64,000 nucleotides of DNA from positions 124,001-188,000 of the forward strand of contig NZ_JACPYU010000012.1 in NCBI RefSeq assembly GCF_016195855.1. Direction: 5' to 3'. The notes beneath the pieces were generated by a model, which did not search any database, was not told the DNA's origin, and worked only from the letters and a program-made list of their open reading frames with translations. This DNA is from Aquabacterium sp. GTDB lineage: Bacteria; Pseudomonadota; Gammaproteobacteria; Burkholderiales; Burkholderiaceae_C. Shown one piece after another: positions 36,120 to 44,368 of the stretch (position 1 is the first letter of the stretch; each line of letters begins with the position of its first letter). Made by a program: the position numbers and the translations under genes.

Positions 36120-37940
36120 ATGCCGCAGTACAAGGCCCCTTTGCGCGACGTGCGCTTCCTGCTCAACGAAGTGTTTGACTACAGCGCGCACTACGCCCAG
36201 CAGCCCAATGCCGAAGACGCGACCCCCGACATGGTTGACGCCATCCTGGAAGGCGCTGCCACCTTCTGCGAAGAAGTGCTGGCCCCGCTGAACCTGTCGG
36301 GCGACCAGGAAGGCTGCACCTTCAAGGACGGCGAAGTCACCACCCCCAAGGGCTTCAAGGAAGCCTACGCCGAGTACGTGGCCGGCGGCTGGCAAGGCAT
36401 CTCCCACCCCAAGCAGTACGGTGGCCAGGAGCTGCCCATGTCGCTGAACCTGCTGAAATCGGAAATGATGGGCACGGCCAACTGGTCGTTCACCATGTAC
36501 CCCGGCCTGAGCCTGGGTTGCATGAACACCATCTTCCAATTCGGCACCGAAGCCCAGAAGAACACCTACATGCCCCCGCTGGTTTCCGGCGAGTGGACGG
36601 GCACCATGTGCCTGACCGAACCCCAGTGCGGCACCGACCTGGGCCAGGTCAAGACCAAGGCCGAGCCTCAGGCTGACGGCACCTACAAGATCACCGGCAC
36701 CAAGATCTTCATCTCCGCTGGCGAACACGACCTGGCCGAGAACATCATCCACATCGTGCTGGCCCGCCTGCCCGACGCCCCCAAGGGCACCCGCGGCATC
36801 TCGCTGTTCATCGTGCCCAAGTTCCTGGTGAACAAGGACGGCTCGGTGGGCGAGCGCAACACCGTGGCCTGCGGCGCCATCGAGCACAAGATGGGCATCC
36901 GCGCGTCCGCCACGGCCGTGCTGAACTTCGACGGCGCCACCGGCTTCATGATTGCCGAGCCCAACAAGGGCCTGGAAGCCATGTTCACCTTCATGAACAC
37001 CGCCCGCATCGGCACCGCCGTGCAGGGCCTGGCTCACGCCGAGCTGTCGTACCAAGGCTCGCTGCCCTACGCCAAGGAGCGCCGCTCCATGCGCGCCTTG
37101 TCGGGCAAGAAGGACGGCGACCAGGTGGCCGATGCCCTGATCTGGCACGCCGACGTGCGCCGCATGCTGCTGACGCAACGTGCCGTGGCCGAAGGCGCCC
37201 GCTCGATGATCTACCACGCTGCCAAGCTGGCCGACAACATGGTCGCGGGCGTGGCCGAAGGCAACAAGGCCAAGTACGAAGAGTTCGACGACCGCCTGGG
37301 CTTCTACACCCCCATCCTCAAGGGCTTCATCACCGAGATGGGCCTGGAGTGCGCCAACATCGGCATGCAGGTCTTTGGTGGCCACGGCTACATCAAGGAG
37401 CACGGCATGGAGCAAATCGCCCGTGACGCGCGCATCTCCACGCTGTACGAAGGCACCACCGGCATCCAGGCACTCGACCTGCTGGGCCGCAAGGTGCTGC
37501 TGCAGACCCGCGGCAAGTGCATCAAGGAATTCACCAACGAGATGATTGCCCAGGCCAAGCCCCACCTGCTGGACGGCGGCCCCATCGGCAAGATGGCTCG
37601 CCTGGCCTTCAAGCGCGCCATCCAGTGGAAGATGCTGACCCTGCGCATCATGCTGCGCGCCGCCAAGGACCGCGATGTGGTCAGCGCCGCCTGCAACGAC
37701 TACCTGATGTACTCGGGCTACGCCATGATGGGCCACTTCTGGCTCAAGCAGGCCCTGGTGGCCAACGAGAAGCTGGCCAAGGGTGGCAAGGACTCCGCCG
37801 AGTTCTACAAGGCCAAACTGCAAACGGCCGAGTTCTACTTCGACCGCCTGCTGCCGCGCGCCGATGGCCACAAGAAGGCCATGCTGGCACCCACCAGCTC
37901 GCTCATGCAGATGGACAAGGAACACTTCAGCTTCGTCTGA
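36120..37940 (+). CDS. Acyl-CoA dehydrogenase 2 with C-terminal extension (606 aa)
   Basis: A FAD-dependent acyl-CoA dehydrogenase with the same architecture as the gene at 361. It has an N-terminal helical domain, MCLTEPQCGTDLGQVKTKAEPQ and KIFISAGEHDLAENIIHIVLARLPDAP in the flavin domain, and the catalytic-base motif LYEGTTGIQ near residue 442. The ~600-residue family extension follows. GAGGTGA precedes the ATG. It lies between two secreted lipase genes and is preceded by two operators matching the fatty-acid TetR site, so it probably oxidises fatty acids released by the lipases. It ends at a strong terminator. The substrate chain length is unknown. Confidence 0.93.
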   Translation: MPQYKAPLRDVRFLLNEVFDYSAHYAQQPNAEDATPDMVDAILEGAATFCEEVLAPLNLSGDQEGCTFKDGEVTTPKGFKEAYAEYVAGGWQGISHPKQYGGQELPMSLNLLKSEMMGTANWSFTMYPGLSLGCMNTIFQFGTEAQKNTYMPPLVSGEWTGTMCLTEPQCGTDLGQVKTKAEPQADGTYKITGTKIFISAGEHDLAENIIHIVLARLPDAPKGTRGISLFIVPKFLVNKDGSVGERNTVACGAIEHKMGIRASATAVLNFDGATGFMIAEPNKGLEAMFTFMNTARIGTAVQGLAHAELSYQGSLPYAKERRSMRALSGKKDGDQVADALIWHADVRRMLLTQRAVAEGARSMIYHAAKLADNMVAGVAEGNKAKYEEFDDRLGFYTPILKGFITEMGLECANIGMQVFGGHGYIKEHGMEQIARDARISTLYEGTTGIQALDLLGRKVLLQTRGKCIKEFTNEMIAQAKPHLLDGGPIGKMARLAFKRAIQWKMLTLRIMLRAAKDRDVVSAACNDYLMYSGYAMMGHFWLKQALVANEKLAKGGKDSAEFYKAKLQTAEFYFDRLLPRADGHKKAMLAPTSSLMQMDKEHFSFV

Positions 37941-37978
37941 TCGCACACACGCACACGGCCTCCCGCCGTGTCGCCTCA

Positions 37979-38012
37979 AGCCCGCCACGGCCTCCAGCCC
38001 GGCGGGCTTTTT
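37979..38012 (+). terminator. Rho-independent terminator of acyl-CoA dehydrogenase 2
   Basis: AGCCCGCC (37979-37986) pairs with GGCGGGCT (38001-38008), followed by TTTTT. It lies 39 bp after the stop codon. Confidence 0.85.
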
Positions 38013-38042
38013 CATGGGCCTGACCGGATCGCTCGGCCCATG

Positions 38043-38077
38043 AAAAAGCCCCGGGGCGCCTTGCGCTCACCCCGGGG
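38043..38077 (-). terminator. Rho-independent terminator of lipase gene 2
   Basis: Two CCCCGGGG blocks (38049-38056, 38070-38077) pair and are followed on the minus strand by CTTTTTC. A larger perfect 17-bp inverted repeat (38004-38020 with 38035-38051) joins this and the opposing terminator. Confidence 0.8.
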
Positions 38078-38152
38078 AACAGGAGCGTGGAGAAAAAGTA
38101 CAGGGGTCGGGCCGGCCGCCACACGGGGCTTCACAGCAGGCGCCACGGAGAA

Positions 38153-38176
38153 GTGACAGTTAACCAGGCGTTCGAT
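38153..38176 (+). repeat. Relic copy of the lipase upstream motif
   Basis: GTGACAGTTAACC (38153-38165), one base, then GGCGTTCGAT (38167-38176), repeats the lipase 1 upstream sequence (minus strand 35663-35634) with a 6-bp deletion between the two blocks. It points toward the 3' end of lipase gene 2, antisense to it. Confidence 0.6.
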
Positions 38177-38223
38177 GTCGCCGGCCCGATGGTTCGGCCA
38201 TGTCAGCCGATCAGCTCAGCCCA

Positions 38224-40029
38224 TCAGTTGTCCACCGGGGCCGGTGGCGTGATGGTGAAGGTGAACTGCTGGCCACTGCCAGACACCAGCGCGGTCAGGA
38301 TGCCCGAGATGAAGCAGCCCTTGATCTGCGGGAAGGTGGTCGAGCCCTTGAAGATCAGGTTGCCATTGCCAAAGGACGCGATGGGGCCGTCGAAGTCCAG
38401 CGGGAAGACCACGGGCTCGACCATCTTGCACTGCCCGAAGGGGATGCCCATCAACGAGGTGATGGTGATGTTCATCGGCACCGAACCGTGCACGTGCAGG
38501 ATGCCGTCGTTGTCCAGCGAGACCGTGCCCGTCATGTCGGCAGCCGGCTTGATGCTCATGCCGGTCGAGAAAGGGATGCCGATGATCTTGACCGGGTAGG
38601 CGAAGTCAGGAATGTTGACCTGGCCCACGATCTTCTTGGTCGACAGGTTCACGTTGGCCGTGAAGGTCGAGGTGTCGGGCTCAGGGAAGTCCTGCATCAG
38701 GGTCTTCAGGTGCACATTGGAGGCCAGCTTCCACTTGTCCATCTTGACGATGAAGTCGCCGCCGTTCGGGGTGGCGTTGGTGGAGGTGGGGTCACCCTTG
38801 GTGGTCGAGCAGGTGCTGGGCGCAGCGGTACCGGCGAAGCGATCGGCCATCCACGACAGGACCTTGGGCGCGGCCTGCGTCATGGTGGCGATGTGCTCGC
38901 TGGGGTAGAGGTCAAAGGCCACCGGCGTGCCCAAGGCGCAGTACTTCTTCTTCAGCGCCATCTCCTGGTCCAGCGGGATGAACTCGTCAGCCTGGCCATG
39001 GAACTGGTAGAGCGGCACATTGATCTTGGTATTGCCCAGGTTCTGCGCATTGAGGGTGTCGGCCACGGCGGGCACACCCAGGATGTCGTCCAGCGTGGTG
39101 TTGGCCGGGTCATTCGTGTACTGAGACAAGGTCTGGTTCTCGTGCTCGAACAAGGCCTGGAACACGCACTCGGTCTGCAGCTTGCTCAACTCGGCCTTGC
39201 CAGACGCGCTGGCCAGCAGGTTGAAGTTGCGGCCGATGGTGTTGGGGTACTGCACGCCCAGGCCCGACACGCCGGACGCCAGGAAGGCAAAGCCGATGTT
39301 GCCGTCCAGGTTGCGTGCCGTGCGCATGAAGTCGCCCGGCACGCCACCGGCCGCCACACCCACCACCTTCAACTCAGGGGCGTAGGTGGACAGCAGTTCA
39401 CCCGCCCAGGCCGCCGTCTGGCCACCTTGCGAATAGCCCCAGATGCCCAGCTTGGACGTCATCGAGAAGCCCACCGAGGGGATGTTCGTGGCCGCGCGGA
39501 ACAAGTCCAGCACGGCCTGCCCCTGCGACTTGCCCGACAGGTAGGTGGCCTGCTGACCATTGAGGTAGCCAGCGTAGTCCGACACCAGCACGGCGTAGCC
39601 GGCCTTCAGCGCGGCCACGATGTTGGCGGCCTCGTAGTCCTTGCCCACTTCGAACTGCCGCGAAGGCGAGCAGCCACTGGCCAGGCCATGGGTACCGATC
39701 GCATAGACCAGCACCGGGCGGGTGCCGCCACCGGCGTAAGCCGTCGTCGGCACGATCACCGTGCCGGACACCGCATTGGGCTTGTTGAGCGAATCGGTCG
39801 ATTGGTAGACAACGTTGAAGGCCTGGGTCGACGGTGCCCCCGTGCCCAGGTTCACCGTCGTGGGGCGGTACTGGATCAGGTCACCGGCCTTGCCGGACAG
39901 GCCGGCGGGCACGTTGTAGAAGGACGCATCGGATGGGCCGACGGGCGCGGCCCAGGCTGACGACACCGCCAGCGCCAGGACGGCCACAGGCACGGTCAGG
40001 ACGGATTTGCGAAGCAAGTTGTTGATCAT
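38224..40029 (-). CDS. Secreted lipase 2 (LIP family, alpha/beta hydrolase)
   Basis: A 601-residue paralogue of lipase 1. The signal peptide MINNLLRKSVLTVPVAVLAL is cleaved near AWA-AP. The nucleophile is Ser200 in GYSQGGQ, with Asp in HGQADEF and His in YPSEHIA about 150 and 180 residues later. The C-terminal beta-rich domain ends QFTFTITPPAPVDN. GGAGAG lies before the ATG at 40029. The shared upstream motifs suggest both lipases answer to the same regulator. The TetR at 40360 is transcribed divergently and is a candidate. A terminator follows at 38043-38077. Confidence 0.88.
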   Translation of the reverse strand: MINNLLRKSVLTVPVAVLALAVSSAWAAPVGPSDASFYNVPAGLSGKAGDLIQYRPTTVNLGTGAPSTQAFNVVYQSTDSLNKPNAVSGTVIVPTTAYAGGGTRPVLVYAIGTHGLASGCSPSRQFEVGKDYEAANIVAALKAGYAVLVSDYAGYLNGQQATYLSGKSQGQAVLDLFRAATNIPSVGFSMTSKLGIWGYSQGGQTAAWAGELLSTYAPELKVVGVAAGGVPGDFMRTARNLDGNIGFAFLASGVSGLGVQYPNTIGRNFNLLASASGKAELSKLQTECVFQALFEHENQTLSQYTNDPANTTLDDILGVPAVADTLNAQNLGNTKINVPLYQFHGQADEFIPLDQEMALKKKYCALGTPVAFDLYPSEHIATMTQAAPKVLSWMADRFAGTAAPSTCSTTKGDPTSTNATPNGGDFIVKMDKWKLASNVHLKTLMQDFPEPDTSTFTANVNLSTKKIVGQVNIPDFAYPVKIIGIPFSTGMSIKPAADMTGTVSLDNDGILHVHGSVPMNITITSLMGIPFGQCKMVEPVVFPLDFDGPIASFGNGNLIFKGSTTFPQIKGCFISGILTALVSGSGQQFTFTITPPAPVDN

Positions 40030-40359
40030 GTCTCTCTCCAGATAAACAAGGCGGCTTATCAGGCCACCGACAATCGATTAACTGTCAACGTCAGTCTGAA
40101 GAACTGGCACATCAGAAACGCAGAGGGTTTATGCCGAGCTGTCAGGCAATCACCCCGAAACCCCCGTAAATATGGGACCGGCTTCAATTCAAACCCTTAT
40201 TGGGTTGCCCCTCTCCCCCAATAAGGGTATGCGATATTCTGAAAATCGCCCTTTTCCATTCACAATCCAATCAATATAGTTACGCAGCGTAATTGTTCCT
40301 GCGCTGCATCAACGTACTCGAATCGTCGTCATTTCGTCCTGCGCCGGTACGGCCGTTAT
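40030..40359. promoter_or_regulatory. Divergent control region of lipase 2 and a TetR gene
   Basis: The 330 bp hold the second copy of the lipase control block (GATTAACTGTCAA at 40076-40088; TTGGGTTGCCCCTCTCCCCC from about 40200), a perfect 12-bp inverted repeat (40193-40204 with 40217-40228), and a candidate TetR promoter and operator at 40275-40292. No gene is visible. Confidence 0.65.
40275..40292 (+). promoter_or_regulatory. Candidate -10 box and operator of the TetR gene at 40360
   Basis: TATAGT (40275-40280) looks like a -10 box with a weak TTTTCC -35 box 17 bp upstream. The palindrome TTACGC-A-GCGTAA (40280-40292) overlaps its end, a good position for autorepression. Confidence 0.5.
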
Positions 40360-41100
40360 ATGAAGTCCCCTACTCCCACCACCAGCAGTTCCCGCGTCTA
40401 CCGCGGTGCCACGGCTGAAGACCGGCGCCAACAGCGCCACGAGCGCCTTCTGGAGGCCGCCTTCGAGAGCTTCGCCCGGCATGGCATCACGCGCACCACG
40501 ATGCGCGACATCTGCGCCGTGGCCCGCCTGACGGACCGCTACTTCTACGAGTCCTTCCGCAACACGGACGACGCCTTCGACGCCGTGTACCAGTGGCAGA
40601 AGGGCCAGTTGATGGCGCGCCTGACCGGCGCCATGCAGGAAGCGCCGCGCAGCCTGATGGAGCTGGCCAGAGCCGGGCTGCGGGCGTTTTACGAGTTCAT
40701 GAAGGAAGACCCGCGCCGGGCGCAGGTGCTGCTGATCGACGCGTTCAGCGCCAACCAGCAGACGCTGGCCAAGTCACGCGCGGCCATGAGCCAGTACGCC
40801 ACCCTGGTCAACCAACTGGCGCAAGAGCTCTACCCCCACATGCGGCAGCAGGACTTCAACATCGAGATGATGACCTCGGGCTTGCTGGGCATGACGCTGC
40901 AAGTGGGCATCAACTGGGCGCAAGGCGGCTACCAGCAGCCCATTGAAGAGGTGCTGGCGTACAACCTGTATGCCTGGCAGGGCCTGGAGGCCTGGATCGG
41001 GCGGATGATTTCAGACGCCAAGGAAAAAGACCTGCGCCGGCGCGCCACGGACCCCAAACCCGGCGAGTTCGGTGTACCGCCCGGCCTGACCAACGATTGA
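40360..41100 (+). CDS. TetR/AcrR-family regulator, divergent from lipase 2
   Basis: A 246-residue regulator with a TetR DNA-binding domain (RHERLLEAAFESFARHG, RTTMRDICAVARLTDRYFYESFRNTDDAF) and a helical ligand domain (LMELARAGLRAFYEFMKEDPRRAQVLLIDAFSANQQT). It belongs to the same subfamily as the regulators at 41439 and 44346, all sharing DRYFYE or SRYFYE and the (K/Q)EDPRRAQ-type motif. Position suggests control of lipase 2 and of itself. It ends at a terminator. Confidence 0.9.
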   Translation: MKSPTPTTSSSRVYRGATAEDRRQQRHERLLEAAFESFARHGITRTTMRDICAVARLTDRYFYESFRNTDDAFDAVYQWQKGQLMARLTGAMQEAPRSLMELARAGLRAFYEFMKEDPRRAQVLLIDAFSANQQTLAKSRAAMSQYATLVNQLAQELYPHMRQQDFNIEMMTSGLLGMTLQVGINWAQGGYQQPIEEVLAYNLYAWQGLEAWIGRMISDAKEKDLRRRATDPKPGEFGVPPGLTND

Positions 41101-41118
41101 GCCCCACGCGGCCCCAAG

Positions 41119-41160
41119 AAAAGGCCCCCGAGCTTCTTGATGGAGGCTGCGGGGGCTTTT
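41119..41160 (+). terminator. Rho-independent terminator after the TetR gene
   Basis: GCCCCCG (41124-41130) pairs with CGGGGGC (41150-41156), followed by TTTTCTTTT. It lies about 20 bp after the stop codon. Confidence 0.85.
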
Positions 41161-41438
41161 CTTTTGGCCGCCCATTCCATACCGCCCTGTTTGCGCCGCA
41201 TTAAATGGTGGGTTTAGAGGCCACGCCACCACCTGTGGCCCCAAGCCTGGGCACGCCGGCCAAGCCCAGGATTAACGGACATCGACAAATAATCGGCGAG
41301 ATCACAAACCAAAACACCTGCGCCAGCCGTGTGCATGCGCCTGAAGTTTTGAATGCGCAGATATTCTTATTGATCTGATGAAACACTTCACCAGATCAGG
41401 ACGCAGACATCCCAACGCTGGCGCACGCAGCCCGCGGA
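41161..41438. other. Intergenic region between convergent TetR genes
   Basis: About 280 bp with lower GC than its surroundings. Neither an open frame with family similarity nor a clear hairpin or promoter was found. Confidence 0.5.
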
Positions 41439-42116
41439 TCACGCCAAAGAGGCGCCTTCCCCCTGGGAAGAGAGCCACTGGTGCAGCCCGGACCACGCGT
41501 AAATATTATGGTCCACCAGAATATCAACCGGGGTATCAAACTGCCGTTGAGACCAGACGGTGGCGGTGTGAATCACCATGCCGACAAAACCACCCACCAC
41601 CAACTCCACATCCAGCGGGATGCTGAGTTTCGGGTAGCGCGCGCTGAAGCGCCCGCGCAGCAGGTCAGCATATTGACTGACACGTGCATTCAGATTATGT
41701 GGATTGGTCAGGCCGGTGGTCACGGCATCCACCAGCAGAATTTGAGCACGGCGCGCGTCTTCCTTGATATATTCAAAAAAGGCTGTCAAGCCCGCCCGGG
41801 TTTGCAATATCGGGTCATCGGCTTGTTGTGCCACTTGCAACATGATGCGCGCCGCCACGTCAGCCGATAATTGCTTGTGAACGGCTAGGAATATCTCGTC
41901 AAGCGTCGCAAAATGCTCGTAGAAATACCGGTCATTCAAACGGGCCTGCGCGCAGATCAGGCGCATGGTGCTGTTGCGCCAACCTTGTCGCCCGAAGACG
42001 TCAAGCGCGGCCTCGATCAGCCGCTCGCGCCGCTGGGCCGCACGCTCAACGGCAGAGGCCCCGCCGTAGCGGCGTGCGGTGTTCACAACAAGAGGGTCGT
42101 CGGACTGCTGGGTCAT
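41439..42116 (-). CDS. TetR/AcrR-family regulator
   Basis: From the ATG at 42116 (MTQQSDDPLVVNTARRYGG) the protein has 225 residues. It has a TetR domain (RRERLIEAALDVFGRQGWRNSTMRLICAQARLNDRYFYEHF) and a helical ligand domain (AGLTAFFEYIKEDARRAQILLVDAVTTG). It is a paralogue of the regulators at 40360 and 44346. Longer starts up to 42158 are possible, and no good ribosome-binding site decides between them. The esterase gene at 42214 is upstream on the same strand, so the two could share a transcript. Confidence 0.87.
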   Translation of the reverse strand: MTQQSDDPLVVNTARRYGGASAVERAAQRRERLIEAALDVFGRQGWRNSTMRLICAQARLNDRYFYEHFATLDEIFLAVHKQLSADVAARIMLQVAQQADDPILQTRAGLTAFFEYIKEDARRAQILLVDAVTTGLTNPHNLNARVSQYADLLRGRFSARYPKLSIPLDVELVVGGFVGMVIHTATVWSQRQFDTPVDILVDHNIYAWSGLHQWLSSQGEGASLA

Positions 42117-42213
42117 GGCGGGCTCGGGAGGCATGGGCCGCATCTTAGAGAGGATCACCCAATCGGGCGACCCTCGTTAAACCCAGCGGGAACAATGTCC
42201 GCCAGTTGGCCCG

Positions 42214-43203
42214 TTAGTTAGCCCAGTGGCGCTTCATGAACTCGGCCTGGCGGTCCAGCGCCTTGACGGAGCTGGGCATCAGGCTGGCATGCGCCTGGAA
42301 CACGTGCCAGCGCTTGAGGTAGATCTCCAGCTCGGACGTGCGCCCTGCGGCGGTGGCAGCCTCGACCGCCCAGACGGCGTTGTCGTAGAGCACCTCGTCG
42401 TCACCGACCTGGATCAGCGAGGGGGGCAGCCTGGACAGGTCCTGCTCAAGCGGATTCGCCAAGGGGTGGTCGGCTGGCACCTTCAGGGCCCGCTCGACGT
42501 CCTCGCCCCAAGCCAGACGGATCATCGGGTCGCGCGACTCGCGCTCTTTGTGCGTCGAATGGGGCAGCGGGTGCAGGCTGAACGCGGGCGACATCATCAC
42601 CAGTGAAGCGGGGCCCGGCATGCCGGCCTTCATCGCGGCAATGGCGGTCATGAAGGTCAGGTTGCCACCGGCCGAGTCGCCGGCGATGGCGATGCGGCTG
42701 GGGTCGAAGCCCTCTTTCAACAACTGGCGGTAGCAGGCCACGCAGTCGTCCAGTTGCGCCGGGAAGGGCGCTTCGGGGGCCAGGCGGTAATGCGGCACCA
42801 GCACCAGCGCGTCGGTCAGGGCCGACAGGCGGCGCGTGATGCTGCGGTGGGTGCGCGGGCTGCCCGCCACAAAGGCACCACCGTGCAGGTACAAGATGGC
42901 GTGACGCGGCTTTTTCGACTGCCCCTTGGGCGTGATGCGCTCCACGGGGATGTGGTCGATGCGATCGGCCTTCACCTGTGCACGACCGTCTTGCGGCATC
43001 AGCGCCGAGCCGATGGCCAGCGAAGCCCGCTGCACCGCAAACGGCCAGGGCGGCCCCAGGAAGGGCTTGAGGCTGACGCGCAAGGCGATGCGCATCGCCG
43101 CGGCAACCAGCGACTCCTGCAAACCAGCGGGGGGCTGGTAGCGACGGATGACCGGGTGGGCCTGTGCCTGTTGGGCACCTGAATCGATGTTGGCAGCCGA
43201 CAT
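42214..43203 (-). CDS. HSL-type alpha/beta hydrolase (esterase)
   Basis: A 329-residue carboxylesterase of the hormone-sensitive-lipase family. The oxyanion motif HGGAF is at 107-111 and the nucleophile Ser177 is in GDSAGG. The acid lies in QVGDDEVLYDNA (about 265-274) and His300 in RWHVFQAH. An N-terminal cap of about 90 residues precedes the core. There is no signal peptide, so it is cytoplasmic. It follows the SDR gene by 75 bp and is probably cotranscribed with it, suggesting joint handling of an ester or alcohol substrate. Confidence 0.9.
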   Translation of the reverse strand: MSAANIDSGAQQAQAHPVIRRYQPPAGLQESLVAAAMRIALRVSLKPFLGPPWPFAVQRASLAIGSALMPQDGRAQVKADRIDHIPVERITPKGQSKKPRHAILYLHGGAFVAGSPRTHRSITRRLSALTDALVLVPHYRLAPEAPFPAQLDDCVACYRQLLKEGFDPSRIAIAGDSAGGNLTFMTAIAAMKAGMPGPASLVMMSPAFSLHPLPHSTHKERESRDPMIRLAWGEDVERALKVPADHPLANPLEQDLSRLPPSLIQVGDDEVLYDNAVWAVEAATAAGRTSELEIYLKRWHVFQAHASLMPSSVKALDRQAEFMKRHWAN

Positions 43204-43278
43204 TGGTGAACTCCTGTCAAAGCGACAAAGCCGGACGCACAGGCCCGGCTTGATGGATCTCAGATCACGCCGGGCCGA

Positions 43279-44121
43279 TCAGCCCAGCATGCCCTTTTTG
43301 GCGAAGAAGGTGGTCATGGGTTGGTACCAGGAGCCGCACACGCGCACCAGCAGGTCCAGGAACTTGGCGTCCGGGCCCACCACCACGCGGCGCTTGTTGC
43401 CCTCCACGGCACGCAGGATCTGCAGCGCGGCGCTCTCGGCGCTGGTGGTGTTGAGCAGCTTGTCGAACTTGTCCTTGGCGGCCTGCGCGCTGCCACCGGT
43501 CTTGGCCGTGATGCTGTGGTCCATCTTGGCGTCGCGGGCGATGTTGGTGCGGATGCCGCCCGGGTGCACGCAGGTGGCGCTCACGCCGCAGTTCTCGATG
43601 TCCAGCTCCTGGCGCAGCGCTTCCGTAAAGCCGCGCACGGCGAACTTGCTGGCGTTGTAGGTGCCTTGCGTGGGCAGGGCCAGCAAGCCGAACAGGCTGG
43701 AGGTGTTGATGACATGGCCTTCACCGGCCTTCTTCAGGTGCGGCAGGAAGGCTTGCGTGCCCCACACCACGCCCCAGAAGTTGATGCCCATGATCCACTC
43801 GAAGTCCTTCGGGCTCACGGTGTCCAGGAAGGCACCCAGGGCCACGCCGGCATTGTTGAAGACCAGGTTGACCTTGCCATGATCGGCCGCAGCCTGATCG
43901 GCCCAGGCCGTCACGGCTTCGCGATCGGCCACATTGACCTTGGCCGTGGTGACCTTGACGCCCAGCTTGCTGGCCATCTGCGCCGTTTCCGCCAGACCGA
44001 CTTCATTGACATCGCTCAGCGCCAGATGGCAACCACGCCGCGCCAGCTCCAGTGCCAGCGTGCGGCCCATGCCCGAAGCGGCGCCGGTGATGGCCGCCAC
44101 CTTGTTCTTGAAGTTTTTCAT
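43279..44121 (-). CDS. Short-chain dehydrogenase/reductase
   Basis: A 280-residue classical SDR with the cofactor motif TGAASGMG at 12-19, NNAG, catalytic Ser in INTSSLFG and the YNASK pair with Tyr and Lys. LSDVNE after strand 2 places an Asp where NAD is usually preferred. The C-terminus (VCGSWYQPMTTFF) matches SDRs linked to lipid or hydrocarbon metabolism. It is transcribed divergently from the TetR at 44346 and forms an operon with the esterase at 42214; that TetR is the likely regulator. Confidence 0.9.
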   Translation of the reverse strand: MKNFKNKVAAITGAASGMGRTLALELARRGCHLALSDVNEVGLAETAQMASKLGVKVTTAKVNVADREAVTAWADQAAADHGKVNLVFNNAGVALGAFLDTVSPKDFEWIMGINFWGVVWGTQAFLPHLKKAGEGHVINTSSLFGLLALPTQGTYNASKFAVRGFTEALRQELDIENCGVSATCVHPGGIRTNIARDAKMDHSITAKTGGSAQAAKDKFDKLLNTTSAESAALQILRAVEGNKRRVVVGPDAKFLDLLVRVCGSWYQPMTTFFAKKGMLG

Positions 44122-44310
44122 GTCTCTGCTCGGTCCGTTTTGTCGTCGTCAGGAAAAGAAAGCGCCTGCGTGGCCTGTTTGCCCCACTCAAGTGAAGGTC
44201 CTTGCGTCAAACCGGGCATTCACCACATTGGCGTTGTCACGAACGTAGGGCAAGATGCCGCCTTGCTTGGCGCAAGTTTGCTGAACCATTGCCTCATCAA
44301 ACCCGTTATT

Positions 44311-44346
44311 TTGACAATGGTCAATTTCAGAAATAGTATTTGACAA
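44311..44346 (+). promoter_or_regulatory. Sigma-70 promoter giving a probable leaderless TetR mRNA
   Basis: TTGACA (44311-44316), a 17-bp spacer and TAGTAT (44334-44339) make a near-consensus promoter whose start point falls at the A of the ATG at 44346. No Shine-Dalgarno sequence precedes that ATG. Confidence 0.65.
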
Positions 44347-44368
44347 TGCCCGTTTCCAGAAATAGGGT
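44311..44368. repeat. Two 29-bp direct repeats over the TetR promoter and start codon
   Basis: Unit 1 (44311-44339) and unit 2 (44340-44368) match at 22 of 29 positions: both start TTGACAATG and contain CAGAAATAG. Unit 1 includes the dyad TTGAC-AATG-GTCAA. They could be paired operators that block both transcription and the start codon. Confidence 0.6.

Noticed and set aside
38200..39960. 586-residue plus-strand frame opposite lipase 2
   Set aside because: It is an antisense shadow; the minus strand has a signal peptide and a full catalytic triad.
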